NCBI RefSeq assembly: GCF_900103125.1
Contig: NZ_FNJV01000001.1
Location: 992,001 to 1,056,000, forward strand
Reading direction: 5' to 3'
Origin: Mucilaginibacter sp. OK268
GTDB lineage: Bacteria; Bacteroidota; Bacteroidia; Sphingobacteriales; Sphingobacteriaceae
DNA length: 64,000 nucleotides
The position numbers and the translations under genes are program-made. This document shows positions 16,309 through 25,268 of this stretch, one piece after another. Under the pieces are notes generated by a model, which saw only the letters and a list, made by a program, of their open reading frames with translations, had not been told where the DNA came from and did no database searches. Positions within the stretch are counted from its first letter, which is position 1, and every line of letters begins with the position of its first letter.

Positions 16309-16376
16309 GTTCAACAAAGGCATTTAACCCCATGCCCGGTGCCCCAGCACCAAAAAACCTGAATTAATTAAACGTG

Positions 16377-17432
16377 ATGAACAACGAAAACTTTGACCTG
16401 AAAGAACATCCGCATAGCCGTTTGAATATTTTAACCGGCGATTGGATATTAGTATCGCCACACCGCACCAAACGCCCCTGGCAGGGTAAGGTAGAGGCGA
16501 CCCAGGCCGACCAGCGGCCGCCATATGACCCAGCTTGTTATTTATGCCCCGGTAACAAAAGGGCCGATGGGAGCGAGAACCCTGAATACAAAGCCAGTTA
16601 TGTTTTTACCAATGATTACTCCTCATTACTATTAAACACCCCGGATGGTGGATTGAACGATGATGAGCTTCTTGTGGCTAACAGCCAACGCGGTATATGC
16701 AGGGTGATCAGCTTTTCACCACGTCATGATCTCACATTGCCCGAGATGGAAACTGCCGACATCAGGAAGGTAGTGGATGTTTGGCAAACCGAATACCAGG
16801 ATCTGGCTACTTACCCCTGGATAAAACACATCCAGATATTTGAAAACAAAGGCGATATCATGGGCTGTAGTAACCCGCACCCGCACGGGCAGATCTGGGC
16901 ACAAAATAGTATCCCGGTTGAGGTGGCTAAAGAAACCCAACAGCAAAAAGCATATTTTGAGCAAAAAGGTCGCAGCCTGCTGGGTGATTATCTGCAACTG
17001 GAGCTCAAAAAACAAGAACGTATTATTTTCGAGAACGAACATTTTGTGGTAATGGTGCCTTTTTGGGCGGTTTGGCCTTATGAAGCCATGATCGTGAGCA
17101 AAAGGCATATCACCAGTTTGCTTTATTTTACTGATGACGAAAAAACAGCCCTTGCCGATGCAATCAAACGACTGACAGTAAGATACGATAATATGTTCGA
17201 GACCTCGTTCCCATACTCGGCAGGTATGCACCAATCGCCGGTAAACATGGGCGATCATCCGTACTGGCACTGGCATATGCACTTTTACCCGCCCTTGTTA
17301 CGCTCGGCCACGGTTAAAAAATTCATGGTAGGGTATGAGATGCTGGCCAATCCGCAACGCGATATCACCGCCGAGTTTGCAGCCGACAGATTGAGAAATT
17401 TGAGCGAAGTGCATTATAAAATTAAGGGATAA
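16377..17432 (+). CDS. galT: UDP-glucose--hexose-1-phosphate uridylyltransferase
   Basis: Leloir-pathway enzyme exchanging UMP between UDP-glucose and galactose-1-phosphate, cytoplasmic. The 351 residues are normal. Residues [20 protein letters not shown] near the N-terminus are family-typical. Zinc-type Cys residues lie in CYLCPGN (about 54-60), and the nucleophilic His is in [10 protein letters not shown] (about 163-172). I chose the ATG at 16377 over the in-frame GTG directly before it. galM follows 61 nt downstream on the same strand; galK and galE are not in the window. Long repeat-laden upstream DNA separates it from the HAD gene, so transcription most likely starts close to 16300. Confidence 0.96.
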   Translation: MNNENFDLKEHPHSRLNILTGDWILVSPHRTKRPWQGKVEATQADQRPPYDPACYLCPGNKRADGSENPEYKASYVFTNDYSSLLLNTPDGGLNDDELLVANSQRGICRVISFSPRHDLTLPEMETADIRKVVDVWQTEYQDLATYPWIKHIQIFENKGDIMGCSNPHPHGQIWAQNSIPVEVAKETQQQKAYFEQKGRSLLGDYLQLELKKQERIIFENEHFVVMVPFWAVWPYEAMIVSKRHITSLLYFTDDEKTALADAIKRLTVRYDNMFETSFPYSAGMHQSPVNMGDHPYWHWHMHFYPPLLRSATVKKFMVGYEMLANPQRDITAEFAADRLRNLSEVHYKIKG

Positions 17433-17493
17433 GCAAAAAATACTAATTTAGGCCAACCAAAATAAACGGTATAAACCAACTATTTACGAAGCC

Positions 17494-18654
17494 ATGAGAA
17501 ACTTATCTAAAAACCTCTTATTAATAATGTTACCGGCATGTGTATCTTTAGCGGCCTGTAATCAATCATCTGACAAGAAAAAAACAACTATGACGGATAG
17601 CACCCAAACACCCGCTTCTGCCTTCGAAGCAACAATCGATGGAAAACAAACGCATTTGTACACGCTTAAAAATAAGAATGGTATTACCGCAACCTTTACC
17701 AATTATGGTGGCCGTATAGTGAGCCTATTGGTTCCGGATAAAACAGGTAAGCTTACCGACGTGGTATTAGGCTTTGAAAGCGTAGAAGGTTTTGAAAAAT
17801 CAAAAGAGTCATATTACGGCGCTACTATTGGCCGTTATGGCAACCGTATAGCCAAAGGTAAGTTTAAAATTGATGGTAAAGAATATCAGTCATCTATTAA
17901 TAATCCTCCAAACAGCTTGCATGGTGGTAAAATGGGCTACCAAACTATTGTATGGGATGGTAAACAGATCGACTCATCAACCGTTGAGTTTACTTACCTG
18001 TCAAAAGATATGGAAGAGGGCTACCCGGGTAACCTGAACGTAAAAGTTACCTACAGCCTGACTGATGATAACGAATTTAAAGCGGTTTACGAAGCTACAA
18101 CTGATAAAACTACAGTTGTAAACTTAACCAACCATGCCTTTTTTAACCTCAATGGCGAAGGTAGTGGTACCATCCTTGATCATTTAGTACAAGTTGATGC
18201 CGATAACTATTTGCCGGTTGATTCAACGCTAATCCCGCTGGGTAAAATAGAAAGTGTAAAAGGTACACCATTTGATTTTACCAAACCAGAAACTATTGGC
18301 AAAAGAATAAATGATGATAACATACAGCTAAAAAATGGTAAAGGCTATGATCATAATTTTGTATTAAACAAACACGATATCAAAACGCCTATTGCTACTG
18401 TTGTTGGCGATAAAAGCGGTATCAAAATGGAAGTATTTACCGAAGAACCTGGTTTGCAGTTTTATAGCGGTAATTTTATGCAGGCCAAAAACGTGATGAA
18501 ACGGGGCATTAAAGATGAATTCCGCACCTCATTCGCGATGGAAACACAACATTATCCTGATTCACCAAATCAGCCTCAGTTCCCTTCAACCGAGCTTAAA
18601 CCAGGGCAGACTTATAAAACACAGTCCTTATATAAATTTTCGGCAGTTAAATAA
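17494..18654 (+). CDS. galM: Aldose 1-epimerase (galactose mutarotase), lipoprotein form
   Basis: Interconverts alpha and beta anomers of galactose and glucose. The 386 residues begin with a lipoprotein signal (lipobox LAAC, Cys about 22), so unlike cytoplasmic GalM of enterics this copy should be exported and lipid-anchored. The mutarotase domain shows FTNYGGRIVSLLVPD, GATIGRYGNRIAKGKF, catalytic-site NLTNHAFFNLNGEG (about 210-223) and the later GKGYDHNFVL with conserved Asp/His. It lies after galT, with a strong terminator downstream, so the two probably form an operon for galactose use, with mutarotation done in the envelope before uptake. Confidence 0.95.
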   Translation: MRNLSKNLLLIMLPACVSLAACNQSSDKKKTTMTDSTQTPASAFEATIDGKQTHLYTLKNKNGITATFTNYGGRIVSLLVPDKTGKLTDVVLGFESVEGFEKSKESYYGATIGRYGNRIAKGKFKIDGKEYQSSINNPPNSLHGGKMGYQTIVWDGKQIDSSTVEFTYLSKDMEEGYPGNLNVKVTYSLTDDNEFKAVYEATTDKTTVVNLTNHAFFNLNGEGSGTILDHLVQVDADNYLPVDSTLIPLGKIESVKGTPFDFTKPETIGKRINDDNIQLKNGKGYDHNFVLNKHDIKTPIATVVGDKSGIKMEVFTEEPGLQFYSGNFMQAKNVMKRGIKDEFRTSFAMETQHYPDSPNQPQFPSTELKPGQTYKTQSLYKFSAVK

Positions 18655-18674
18655 GCCGGAGATGATCAGTTATC

Positions 18675-18705
18675 AAAGCCCCGCCAATTTTGGCGGGGCT
18701 TTTTG
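18675..18705. terminator. Intrinsic terminator of galT-galM
   Basis: AAAGCCCCGCC and GGCGGGGCTTT form an 11-bp GC-rich stem with an AATTTT loop and a terminal T-run. Confidence 0.9.
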
Positions 18706-18743
18706 TATTCTTTCCCGAGCGTCATTGTTTATAAAATAAAGGG

Positions 18744-18815
18744 TGTCATGCTGAGCTTGTCGAAGCATGGTGGGTAGGCCTTTCCGCACGATCCTTCGAC
18801 AAGCTCAGGATGACA
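18744..18815. repeat. CTGAGC..TCGAAG inverted repeat, copy 2
   Basis: TGTCATGCTGAGCTTGTCGA pairs with TCGACAAGCTCAGGATGACA. The loop GGTGGGTAGGCC is shared with the copy at 37452-37524. Confidence 0.88.
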
Positions 18816-18842
18816 GGCCTACTTTTTGGATAACAGAATGCC

Positions 18843-19430
18843 TCAATGCCCGTGCAACTGCTCATAATCAGCAATAGTATCAATATCAATAGCTCCAAGC
18901 GGAAAAGCGATTTGTGTTACATCATTTGGAAAAGTTTTGATCAGTTTTTTGGCACCCTCCTTACCTTGCAACATTAATAATTGGGGAAAGTAAGCTACAT
19001 CGAACAATACCGGCACACCGAGCGTTCCGCGGTAAGTGCAGGCAATGATGCCAAAGTCGGTCTCCGCCCTTTTTTCGGTGAGTTGGTATATCAGCAGGGG
19101 ATCAACAAAAGGTTGGTCACATAGCATTAATATAGCGCTTGTTATTAAAGGTTGGAGGCTAAGCAATTCGGTGACACCTAATCGTATGGATGATGCCATA
19201 CCTTCCTGCCAAAGTGTATTGTAAGCAATATGTACCAACTGATCAGATATGCCTGGGCGTATTATTCCTTCATTAGCCCCAAGCACCACCACCACATTTT
19301 CATGGCATACCGAAGTTAACGCGGTTTGGATGGCTCGTTGTAGCAGCGTTTGCCCCTGGTAAACCAGATTTTGCTTAGGGCTACCCAAGCGGCTCGATGA
19401 GCCTGCCGCTAATATGATGAGTCCGGTCAT
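18843..19430 (-). CDS. MocA-like molybdenum cofactor nucleotidyltransferase
   Basis: A 195-residue NTP-transferase of the MobA/MocA fold. The nucleotide-binding signature LAAGSSSRLGSPKQNLVYQG (about 7-26) is the GxxSRRxGxxK-type motif with MocA-like spacing (LGxPKQ). SAILMLCDQPFVDP holds the metal-binding Asp. MocA adds CMP to molybdopterin for xanthine-oxidase-family enzymes. A CTP:molybdopterin role is thus possible, but the same family includes other small-molecule cytidylyltransferases. It is divergent from moaA, sharing a 201-nt spacer, which ties it to cofactor synthesis. The window contains a separate MobA-type GMP transferase. Confidence 0.85.
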   Translation of the reverse strand: MTGLIILAAGSSSRLGSPKQNLVYQGQTLLQRAIQTALTSVCHENVVVVLGANEGIIRPGISDQLVHIAYNTLWQEGMASSIRLGVTELLSLQPLITSAILMLCDQPFVDPLLIYQLTEKRAETDFGIIACTYRGTLGVPVLFDVAYFPQLLMLQGKEGAKKLIKTFPNDVTQIAFPLGAIDIDTIADYEQLHGH

Positions 19431-19475
19431 AACAGTTATTACATGGTTTGCGTAATGATTCTTTCACAATTGGTT

Positions 19476-19483
19476 TAACTTTG
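19476..19483 (+). promoter_or_regulatory. Candidate -7 box in the moaA/mocA-like spacer
   Basis: TAACTTTG fits TAnnTTTG, about 150 nt upstream of the moaA start. Would imply a long moaA leader. No riboswitch fold recognised. Confidence 0.3.
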
Positions 19484-19631
19484 TGTTAAAGTAAATATAA
19501 ATCAAAAGTAGCAATATTGATATTAACCCATTGCCAGCAAATTTGTGATACAAAAAGTACATTTTAAAAACATAGGAGCCGTTTGTAATATTTACTTTTA
19601 CTAAAAGACTGTTAAATTAAATTTTTATCCA

Positions 19632-20621
19632 TTGCTCATAGATAATCACGGCCGGAAAATCAATTACCTGCGCCTTGCAGTAACAGACAAATGCAACCTG
19701 CGCTGTTTTTACTGCATGCCCGAGGATGGTTTGCATTGGCTTTCGCGTACGGAATTGATGAGCTATGAAGAAATGCTGCGTGGCTGTAGTCTGCTGGTGA
19801 AAATGGGGATCGAAAAGATCCGGATTACCGGGGGCGAGCCTTTTGTACGCAAGGATATTATGCAGCTGCTCACGGCCATATCGCAGCTGGATGGCCTGAA
19901 AGAACTGAGCCTCACTACCAACGGCGTACTCACCGCGCCGCATGTTCCCGAATTGAAAGAGATAGGGGTACGGTCGGTAAACCTGAGCCTGGACACGCTG
20001 GATGCCAACCGCTTTTTTACCATTACCCGCCGCGATGAATTTGCCAATGTAATGGCAACCCTGGAGGCCTTACTAAAACATGGCATCGAAGTAAAGATAA
20101 ACGCGGTAGTGATGGACGGAAAAAACACGCAGGACATTATCCCCCTGGTGCAAATGACCAAAGAGCTGCCGGTAAGCGTGCGCTTTATAGAAGAAATGCC
20201 TTTTAATGGCGATGGTCATGTTTACACCGGTTTGCAATGGGATTATATCCGCATACTGGAGGAGATCAAAAGTCAATATCCACAGATACAGAAATTACCC
20301 GATCCGGCATATTCAACCGCTTATAATTACCAGGTGGCCGGTCATCAGGGTTCGGTAGGTATTATAGCCGCTTATTCGCGTACGTTTTGTGGTACCTGCA
20401 ACCGCATCAGGATAACCCCACAGGGCGAACTGAAAACCTGTTTGTATGATGATGGCGGACTGAATATGAAGGATATGATGCGCACCGGTACTGGTGACGA
20501 TGAGCTGCAGACTGTATTGCTAAATGCCATTAATCATCGGGCTAAAGACGGCTGGGAGGCCGAGCGTAAACGTGTAGTACATCCGGGTGTACATGAATCT
20601 ATGGCTACTATAGGAGGATGA
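19632..20621 (+). CDS. moaA: GTP 3',8-cyclase MoaA
   Basis: Radical-SAM enzyme that starts molybdopterin synthesis, converting GTP to 3',8-cyclo-GTP. 329 residues. The N-terminal cluster motif CNLRCFYC (Cys about 18, 22, 25) binds the SAM [4Fe-4S]. The C-terminal cluster motif is CGTCNRIRITPQGELKTC (about 255-272). The protein ends in the essential Gly-Gly. The start is unusual: the frame opens at a stop just upstream and offers only TTG at 19632 (MLIDNHGRKINYLRL), with no ATG upstream. It leads the plus-strand series moaA-moeA-moaC-mobA-moeB, although a 28-bp inverted repeat interrupts the moaA-moeA gap. Confidence 0.96.
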   Translation: MLIDNHGRKINYLRLAVTDKCNLRCFYCMPEDGLHWLSRTELMSYEEMLRGCSLLVKMGIEKIRITGGEPFVRKDIMQLLTAISQLDGLKELSLTTNGVLTAPHVPELKEIGVRSVNLSLDTLDANRFFTITRRDEFANVMATLEALLKHGIEVKINAVVMDGKNTQDIIPLVQMTKELPVSVRFIEEMPFNGDGHVYTGLQWDYIRILEEIKSQYPQIQKLPDPAYSTAYNYQVAGHQGSVGIIAAYSRTFCGTCNRIRITPQGELKTCLYDDGGLNMKDMMRTGTGDDELQTVLLNAINHRAKDGWEAERKRVVHPGVHESMATIGG

Positions 20622-20642
20622 TTTACAGTATCAAGGAAGGTA

Positions 20643-20721
20643 AGTATCAAGTAGCTAGTATCAAGTATCAAGATTTTTGAAATGCAGCTGTTATGATACT
20701 TGATACTAGCTACTTGATACT
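20643..20721. repeat. Perfect 28-bp inverted repeat between moaA and moeA
   Basis: Arms at 20643-20670 and 20694-20721 are exact reverse complements, built of AGTATCAAGTAGCTAG units, around a 23-nt loop. The right arm is followed by AAAAAA on the plus strand, not a T-run, so it is not a standard terminator for moaA. It could be an RNA-processing or attenuation structure, or a mobile palindrome. Confidence 0.85.
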
Positions 20722-20735
20722 AAAAAAACTAATAT

Positions 20736-21929
20736 ATGACCACTGTTGAAGATGCTGAAAAGCTGATACTGGCACAATTAAGAGATTACGGTACCGAAAA
20801 CCTGCCGTTTGAGCAGACAGTGGGCTGTGTGCTGGCCGAACCTATTACTGCCGATCGTGACCTGCCACCCTTTAACCGGGTAACGATGGATGGTATAGCT
20901 GTTAATTATCAGTCTATCATAAGTGGCATCCTTACTTTTAACATCAAAGCTACCCAGGCTGCCGGTGATGAACCTGCTGCTATTGCCCATCCAGATGAGT
21001 GTATCGAGATCATGACGGGTGCGGTGTTGCCGGTTTCTGTAGATACGGTGATCCGCTATGAAGATGTTGAAATAGCTAATGGTCAGGCTTTGGTAAAAGT
21101 ACAGGATATAAAAAAAGGGCAAAACCTGCACCTGCAAGGGGCTGATAAAAGGGAAGGGGATATATTAGCGTCGATTGGGCAAATGATCACGCCGGCCATT
21201 ATTGGTTTGGCCGCGTCTGTAGGTAAAACAAATTTACTGGTAAAAAGATTGCCGCGGGTGGTGATCATATCCTCGGGCGATGAACTGGTTGAAGTTGACC
21301 AAACGCCTGCACCATACCAAATCCGGAAATCAAATGGCTATACCATAAAAGCGGTATTGCAGAAGCAGGGTTTGCTGCCAGACCTGATCCATATTCCCGA
21401 CGATCCTGAAATTACCCGCCAGCAGATACAACATTGCCTGCAAAATTATGATGTATTGCTGCTCAGTGGCGGTATATCCATGGGGAAGTTTGATTATGTA
21501 CCCCAGGCACTCGAAGACTCGCAGGTAGAGAAGATCTTTCATAAAGTGGCACAGCGTCCCGGGAAACCTTTTTGGTTTGGTGTACATGGCAACGGGAGCC
21601 TTGTTTTTGCGTTTCCAGGTAACCCTGTGGCTACTTTTATGTGTCTGCACAAATATTTTTTAAACTGGTTAAGGACTACTTTAAATTTGACAGAACAATC
21701 ATCCGTTTATGCAGTTTTAGCTAAGGATTTCCAGTTCAAACCACCCTTGCAATATTTTTTACAGGTAAAGCTGCAAAGCAACCCGCAAGGACAGCTGATG
21801 GCCTGGCCAATTGAAGGAAATGGTTCGGGTGATTTTGCTAACTTAGCAGATACCGATGCCTTTTTAGAATTACCACCGGAGAGGACTGATTTTAAAGTAG
21901 GAGAGGTGTACAAAGTATTGACATATTGA
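20736..21929 (+). CDS. moeA: Molybdopterin molybdenumtransferase MoeA
   Basis: Inserts molybdate into adenylylated molybdopterin, the last common step of Moco synthesis. 397 residues, normal length. Domain order follows MoeA: N-terminal clasp with DLPPFNRVTMDGIAV (about 44-58), the CIEIMTGAVLP segment (about 90-100), the MPT-binding domain with ISSGDELVEV and LLSGGISMGKFDYV (about 240-253), and PGNPVATFMCLHKYF (about 294-308), then the beta-barrel C-terminal domain. The start ATG lies 14 nt after the long inverted repeat. It is separated from moaC by 177 nt of short repeats, so the moa genes may not be one transcript. Confidence 0.96.
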   Translation: MTTVEDAEKLILAQLRDYGTENLPFEQTVGCVLAEPITADRDLPPFNRVTMDGIAVNYQSIISGILTFNIKATQAAGDEPAAIAHPDECIEIMTGAVLPVSVDTVIRYEDVEIANGQALVKVQDIKKGQNLHLQGADKREGDILASIGQMITPAIIGLAASVGKTNLLVKRLPRVVIISSGDELVEVDQTPAPYQIRKSNGYTIKAVLQKQGLLPDLIHIPDDPEITRQQIQHCLQNYDVLLLSGGISMGKFDYVPQALEDSQVEKIFHKVAQRPGKPFWFGVHGNGSLVFAFPGNPVATFMCLHKYFLNWLRTTLNLTEQSSVYAVLAKDFQFKPPLQYFLQVKLQSNPQGQLMAWPIEGNGSGDFANLADTDAFLELPPERTDFKVGEVYKVLTY

Positions 21930-21936
21930 TTAGGGA

Positions 21937-22094
21937 ATGATTACGCCGATCTTAGGGGATAATGATTACACCGTTTTTTTGATAAAAGTAAATGAGGTGT
22001 CAATGTTTAAACAAAGGGTCGGCGAAATAAAAGAGAATCACTGTAATCACCTCATAAAATCAGTGCAATCGCTTTATAAAATCGGTGAAATCAT
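21937..22094. repeat. Short degenerate repeats between moeA and moaC
   Basis: AATGATTACGCCG and AATGATTACACCG are 24 bp apart. Then ATAAAATCAGTGCAATC and ATAAAATCGGTGAAATC follow as near-identical direct repeats. No ORF. This may be a decayed dispersed element. Confidence 0.6.
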
Positions 22095-22106
22095 AAAAAT
22101 TACATA

Positions 22107-22577
22107 ATGTTAAGCCATTTAGATAAACAAGGCAACCCATCAATGGTTGATGTAAGCGAGAAGCAGGTTACTCACCGCACTGCCACAGCGCGTAGCGTGG
22201 TTGTTTTGCCTGCTGAAGTATTGCAGCATTTAGCCAATGATGATCTGGTGAGTAAGAAGGGCCCGGTTTTTCAAACGGCTATTATTGCAGGTATCATGGC
22301 GGCCAAAAAAACCGGCGACCTGATACCGCTTTGCCATCCCCTGGGAATGGATAATTGCAACGTCACCATACTGGTTAATGAACAGGAGGAGATCGTGATA
22401 GATTGTACCGCCAGCATCACTGCTAAAACTGGTATCGAGATGGAGGCCCTGGTTGGCGCATCCATAGCGGCACTGACTATTTATGATATGTGCAAGGCCA
22501 TGAGCCATGATATTATAATTAAAGAAACCAAACTGATAGCAAAAACAGGAGGTAAACGTGACTTTAAACGAGCATAA
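22107..22577 (+). CDS. moaC: Cyclic pyranopterin monophosphate synthase MoaC
   Basis: Second step of Moco synthesis, turning cyclo-GTP into cyclic pyranopterin monophosphate. 156 residues, normal length. Motifs: N-terminal MVDVSEKQVTHRTATA (about 11-26), active-site PLCHPLGMDNC (about 73-83, containing the CHP triad) and GIEMEALVGASIAALTIYDM (about 110-129) with MSHDIIIKETKLIAKTGGK at the end. It overlaps the following MobB/MobA gene by 20 nt, and the latter's ribosome-binding site lies inside moaC, suggesting translational coupling. Confidence 0.97.
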   Translation: MLSHLDKQGNPSMVDVSEKQVTHRTATARSVVVLPAEVLQHLANDDLVSKKGPVFQTAIIAGIMAAKKTGDLIPLCHPLGMDNCNVTILVNEQEEIVIDCTASITAKTGIEMEALVGASIAALTIYDMCKAMSHDIIIKETKLIAKTGGKRDFKRA

Positions 22578-23727
22578 AAAACACGCTAAACTGGCCCGGC
22601 CAGCTTCGGGCAATTTCGGTCGTAATGAATGGTCTATTGTAGGTGGCCCATGTACCGTGATCAAATTGCTGGCCCATGATGTGATCGGGGCGCTATCTAC
22701 CGTATATAAATGCGCCTATGCCGATACATCGCACAATGATGATATCACCCTGGTGCCGGGCCGGCTCACCAACGGAGCCATGCTGGATTATACCGATCAG
22801 ATCAATTATCAGCAGTTTAATTTTCAGAATCCGGTTTGGCCTTACCAGATCAAACAGCAATTTGCCAATGCCGATCTGATACTGGTAAATGGCAACCATC
22901 AGTTAGCCAAAGCCCAGGTGGTGATCATCGATATCAACAAAAGGGTTTCGCTTCAAAAAAGGGTGGAGCAACTAACCAATGTGCAATTATTTTTACTGGC
23001 CGATAACAGCGACGAGATCTTTGATTTTATACAGGAAGCCATCCCGCACTGGCAGGATATACCCGTTTACCGGCTATCAGACAGAGATCGGATCATCGGT
23101 TTTTTTGAAACTAACCTGAAGCTGTCGCGCCCGGTTTTAAACGGGTTGGTATTAGCAGGTGGTAAAAGCGAGCGGATGGGTTTTGACAAGGGCAATGTGA
23201 ACTGGCATGGTAAACCACAACGTTTTCACATGGCCGATATGCTCAAATCTTTTTGCAATGAGGTTTTTATTTCTCGCAGACCCGGACAGCATAATAATGA
23301 AGCCGACGTTGAATATCCTGTTTTGGAGGATACCTTTACAGGGCTTGGGCCTTTTGGAGCTATCCTGTCGGCCTTTCGCGAAAGACCAGATAATGCCTGG
23401 CTCGTTATAGCCTGTGATTTACCATTGATGGATGAGGCTACCTTGCGTAACCTTGCTGCCTGGCGCAATAGTTCGGCAGTAGCTACAACTTACCACAGCC
23501 CGGTGACCGATTTTCCGGAACCGCTGGTTGCCATATGGGAGCCTAAAAGTTACCCGATCTTACTGTCGTTTTTAGCGCAAGGGTATTCGTGCCCGCGCAA
23601 GGTGCTTATCAATAGCGAGATTAACCTGCTCAACGCACCAGATCCAGAAGCATTGACCAATGTGAACACCCCGGAAGAGTTGGAAAAAGTAAAAAGGGTT
23701 CTTCACCAAAAAACAGCTACAAACTAA
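22558..23727 (+). CDS. mobA: MobB-like/MobA fusion: molybdenum cofactor guanylyltransferase
   Basis: A 389-residue two-domain protein. Residues about 195-389 are MobA: LVLAGGKSERMGFDKGNVNW (about 201-220) is the GTP-binding signature and VIACDLPLM holds the metal Asp. MobA links GMP to Moco to make the bis-MGD cofactor used by DMSO-reductase-family enzymes. Residues 1-190 resemble MobB (LILVNGNH and VVIID segments), but the expected P-loop GKT/S is replaced by IVGGPCTVIK, so nucleotide hydrolysis there is doubtful. The start is GTG at 22558, preceded by a strong AGGAGG, rare in this window. It overlaps moaC by 20 nt and the next gene by 1 nt (TAATG). Confidence 0.93.
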   Translation: MTLNEHKKHAKLARPASGNFGRNEWSIVGGPCTVIKLLAHDVIGALSTVYKCAYADTSHNDDITLVPGRLTNGAMLDYTDQINYQQFNFQNPVWPYQIKQQFANADLILVNGNHQLAKAQVVIIDINKRVSLQKRVEQLTNVQLFLLADNSDEIFDFIQEAIPHWQDIPVYRLSDRDRIIGFFETNLKLSRPVLNGLVLAGGKSERMGFDKGNVNWHGKPQRFHMADMLKSFCNEVFISRRPGQHNNEADVEYPVLEDTFTGLGPFGAILSAFRERPDNAWLVIACDLPLMDEATLRNLAAWRNSSAVATTYHSPVTDFPEPLVAIWEPKSYPILLSFLAQGYSCPRKVLINSEINLLNAPDPEALTNVNTPEELEKVKRVLHQKTATN

Positions 23728-24782
23728 TGACACCCGATATTTTAAGATATAGTTGCCAGATGGCCCTGCCCGGTTTTAGCGAGCAGGCACAAATACTATT
23801 ACAACAGGCCCGGGTATTGATAGTAGGTGCCGGCGGTCTGGGTTGCCCCGCAGCCCAGTATTTAACTTCAAGCGGGGTAGGTACGTTGGGTATAGCGGAT
23901 TATGATGTGGTATCTGTGAGCAACTTGCACCGGCAAATATTATACTCGCCGGCAGATGTGGGCCAACTCAAGGTAGCTATTGCCATAAAGCGTTTACAGG
24001 AACAAAATCCTGATACAAAACTGGTTCCCCATACCGAAAAGATCAACTCTGACAATGTGTTGAGTATCATACAGCATTATGATATTGTGATTGATGGTAC
24101 CGATAACTTTGAAAGCCGGTATTTGCTGAATGATGCCTGTGTGATGACCGGTAAGACCCTGGTTTATGGCGCTATTTATCAGTTTGAAGGACAGGTAGCA
24201 GTCTGGAATGTGGTTTACGACGAAAATACACGATCTCCTAATTATCGTGACCTTTTTCCGAAGGTTGACCCTACCCAGATCCCCAACTGCACCGAAGGTG
24301 GCGTAATACCCACGCTGGCCGGCATTATTGGCTGTATGCAGGCCAATGAAGTGATCAAATATATCACCAAAACCGGCGATCTGCTGGTGGGCAAAATATT
24401 GATATTTGACGCGCAAAGTATGCAGAGCCGGATCATCAAAATTGGCGCTACTTCAAAAACACCCGTGCGAGGCCTCGCTGCAACTATAACCATTCCCGTA
24501 ATATCAGCATTGGAATTAAAAGAACATATGGATGATGATTCTATCGATCTGGTGGATGTACGTACCGAACAGGAACGCGACGCTTTTGACATCGGCGGTA
24601 TCCATATCCCTATTGAAGAGGTAGAAGGCTACCTGGCCTACTTTACCGATCCTAAAACCAAAGTACTTTACTGTGCCACCGGTAAGCGCAGCGAAGAAGC
24701 TGTAAAACTCATTCTGAAACGCATCCCCGATGCTAATATTTTTTCGTTAGAGGGTGGTTTGAGAGCTTATTTGGAGAAGTAG
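23727..24782 (+). CDS. moeB: MoeB/HesA-type E1-like adenylyltransferase with rhodanese domain
   Basis: Activates the C-terminal Gly-Gly of MoaD by adenylation so that sulfur can be added. 351 residues. ThiF/MoeB domain: VGAGGLGCPAAQYL (about 33-46), DYDVVSVSNLHRQILY (about 59-74) and IPNCTEGGVIPTLAGIIG (about 188-205). The CxxC zinc pairs of E. coli MoeB are missing; SPNYRDL stands where CYRCL is expected. The C-terminal rhodanese domain (about 255-351) keeps the active-site Cys in VLYCATGKRSEEA. It could therefore act as both adenylase and sulfur carrier, as in MOCS3-like proteins. It is coupled to mobA by TAATG. Confidence 0.93.
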   Translation: MTPDILRYSCQMALPGFSEQAQILLQQARVLIVGAGGLGCPAAQYLTSSGVGTLGIADYDVVSVSNLHRQILYSPADVGQLKVAIAIKRLQEQNPDTKLVPHTEKINSDNVLSIIQHYDIVIDGTDNFESRYLLNDACVMTGKTLVYGAIYQFEGQVAVWNVVYDENTRSPNYRDLFPKVDPTQIPNCTEGGVIPTLAGIIGCMQANEVIKYITKTGDLLVGKILIFDAQSMQSRIIKIGATSKTPVRGLAATITIPVISALELKEHMDDDSIDLVDVRTEQERDAFDIGGIHIPIEEVEGYLAYFTDPKTKVLYCATGKRSEEAVKLILKRIPDANIFSLEGGLRAYLEK

Positions 24783-24811
24783 TTTATGATTAAAGACTAT
24801 AAATTAATTGG

Positions 24812-25261
24812 ATGATCGACACGATGAAGGCCAGTGCATATGGACTAATATTGCTTAGCTTGCTACTACTGAATAATATGGTAGTTAAAGCACAGAGTGG
24901 AACTCATGTCAATAAATTTAATCAAACTGACATCGGGATTCCGATAAAAAAAACAGACTTCGATCGGAAAGTTGGAGAATACCTTCAGAAAATGAGTGCA
25001 TGGACTAAATTTAATACCAGAGATTACATTGAAATGGTTAAGATTTATAATACTATTGGAGGTGACCTACCAATTAAAAATGATTTTTATAAAACGTATT
25101 ATACCGTGTTTTTAGTGATGTACTCCAAGTTGGCGGCAAAAGAATTGGACGCCGGGTTTAGTAAGGGTATGGCAATGTATTCAAAAAAGTATAACCTTTG
25201 GTTGGGTGACGTGCCACTTGGAAATGATAGCAGTAGATTTAAAATCGATACGCTCCAATAA
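24812..25261 (+). CDS. Hypothetical exported protein inside the Moco cluster
   Basis: A 149-residue protein (145 if the second ATG at 24824 is used) with a typical signal peptide: Met-Lys-Ala, a Leu-rich core and a cleavage-like VKAQS site near residue 28. The mature part is mainly helical and moderately charged, with no recognisable motif or Cys pair. It is unlike all its neighbours, which are cytoplasmic cofactor enzymes, and its codon use is more AT-rich (many AAA, TTT, ATT). It lies 29 nt after moeB and runs convergently into moaE, 7 nt away. I do not recognise it; an inserted accessory gene is likely. Confidence 0.65.
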   Translation: MIDTMKASAYGLILLSLLLLNNMVVKAQSGTHVNKFNQTDIGIPIKKTDFDRKVGEYLQKMSAWTKFNTRDYIEMVKIYNTIGGDLPIKNDFYKTYYTVFLVMYSKLAAKELDAGFSKGMAMYSKKYNLWLGDVPLGNDSSRFKIDTLQ

Positions 25262-25268
25262 ATAAACG

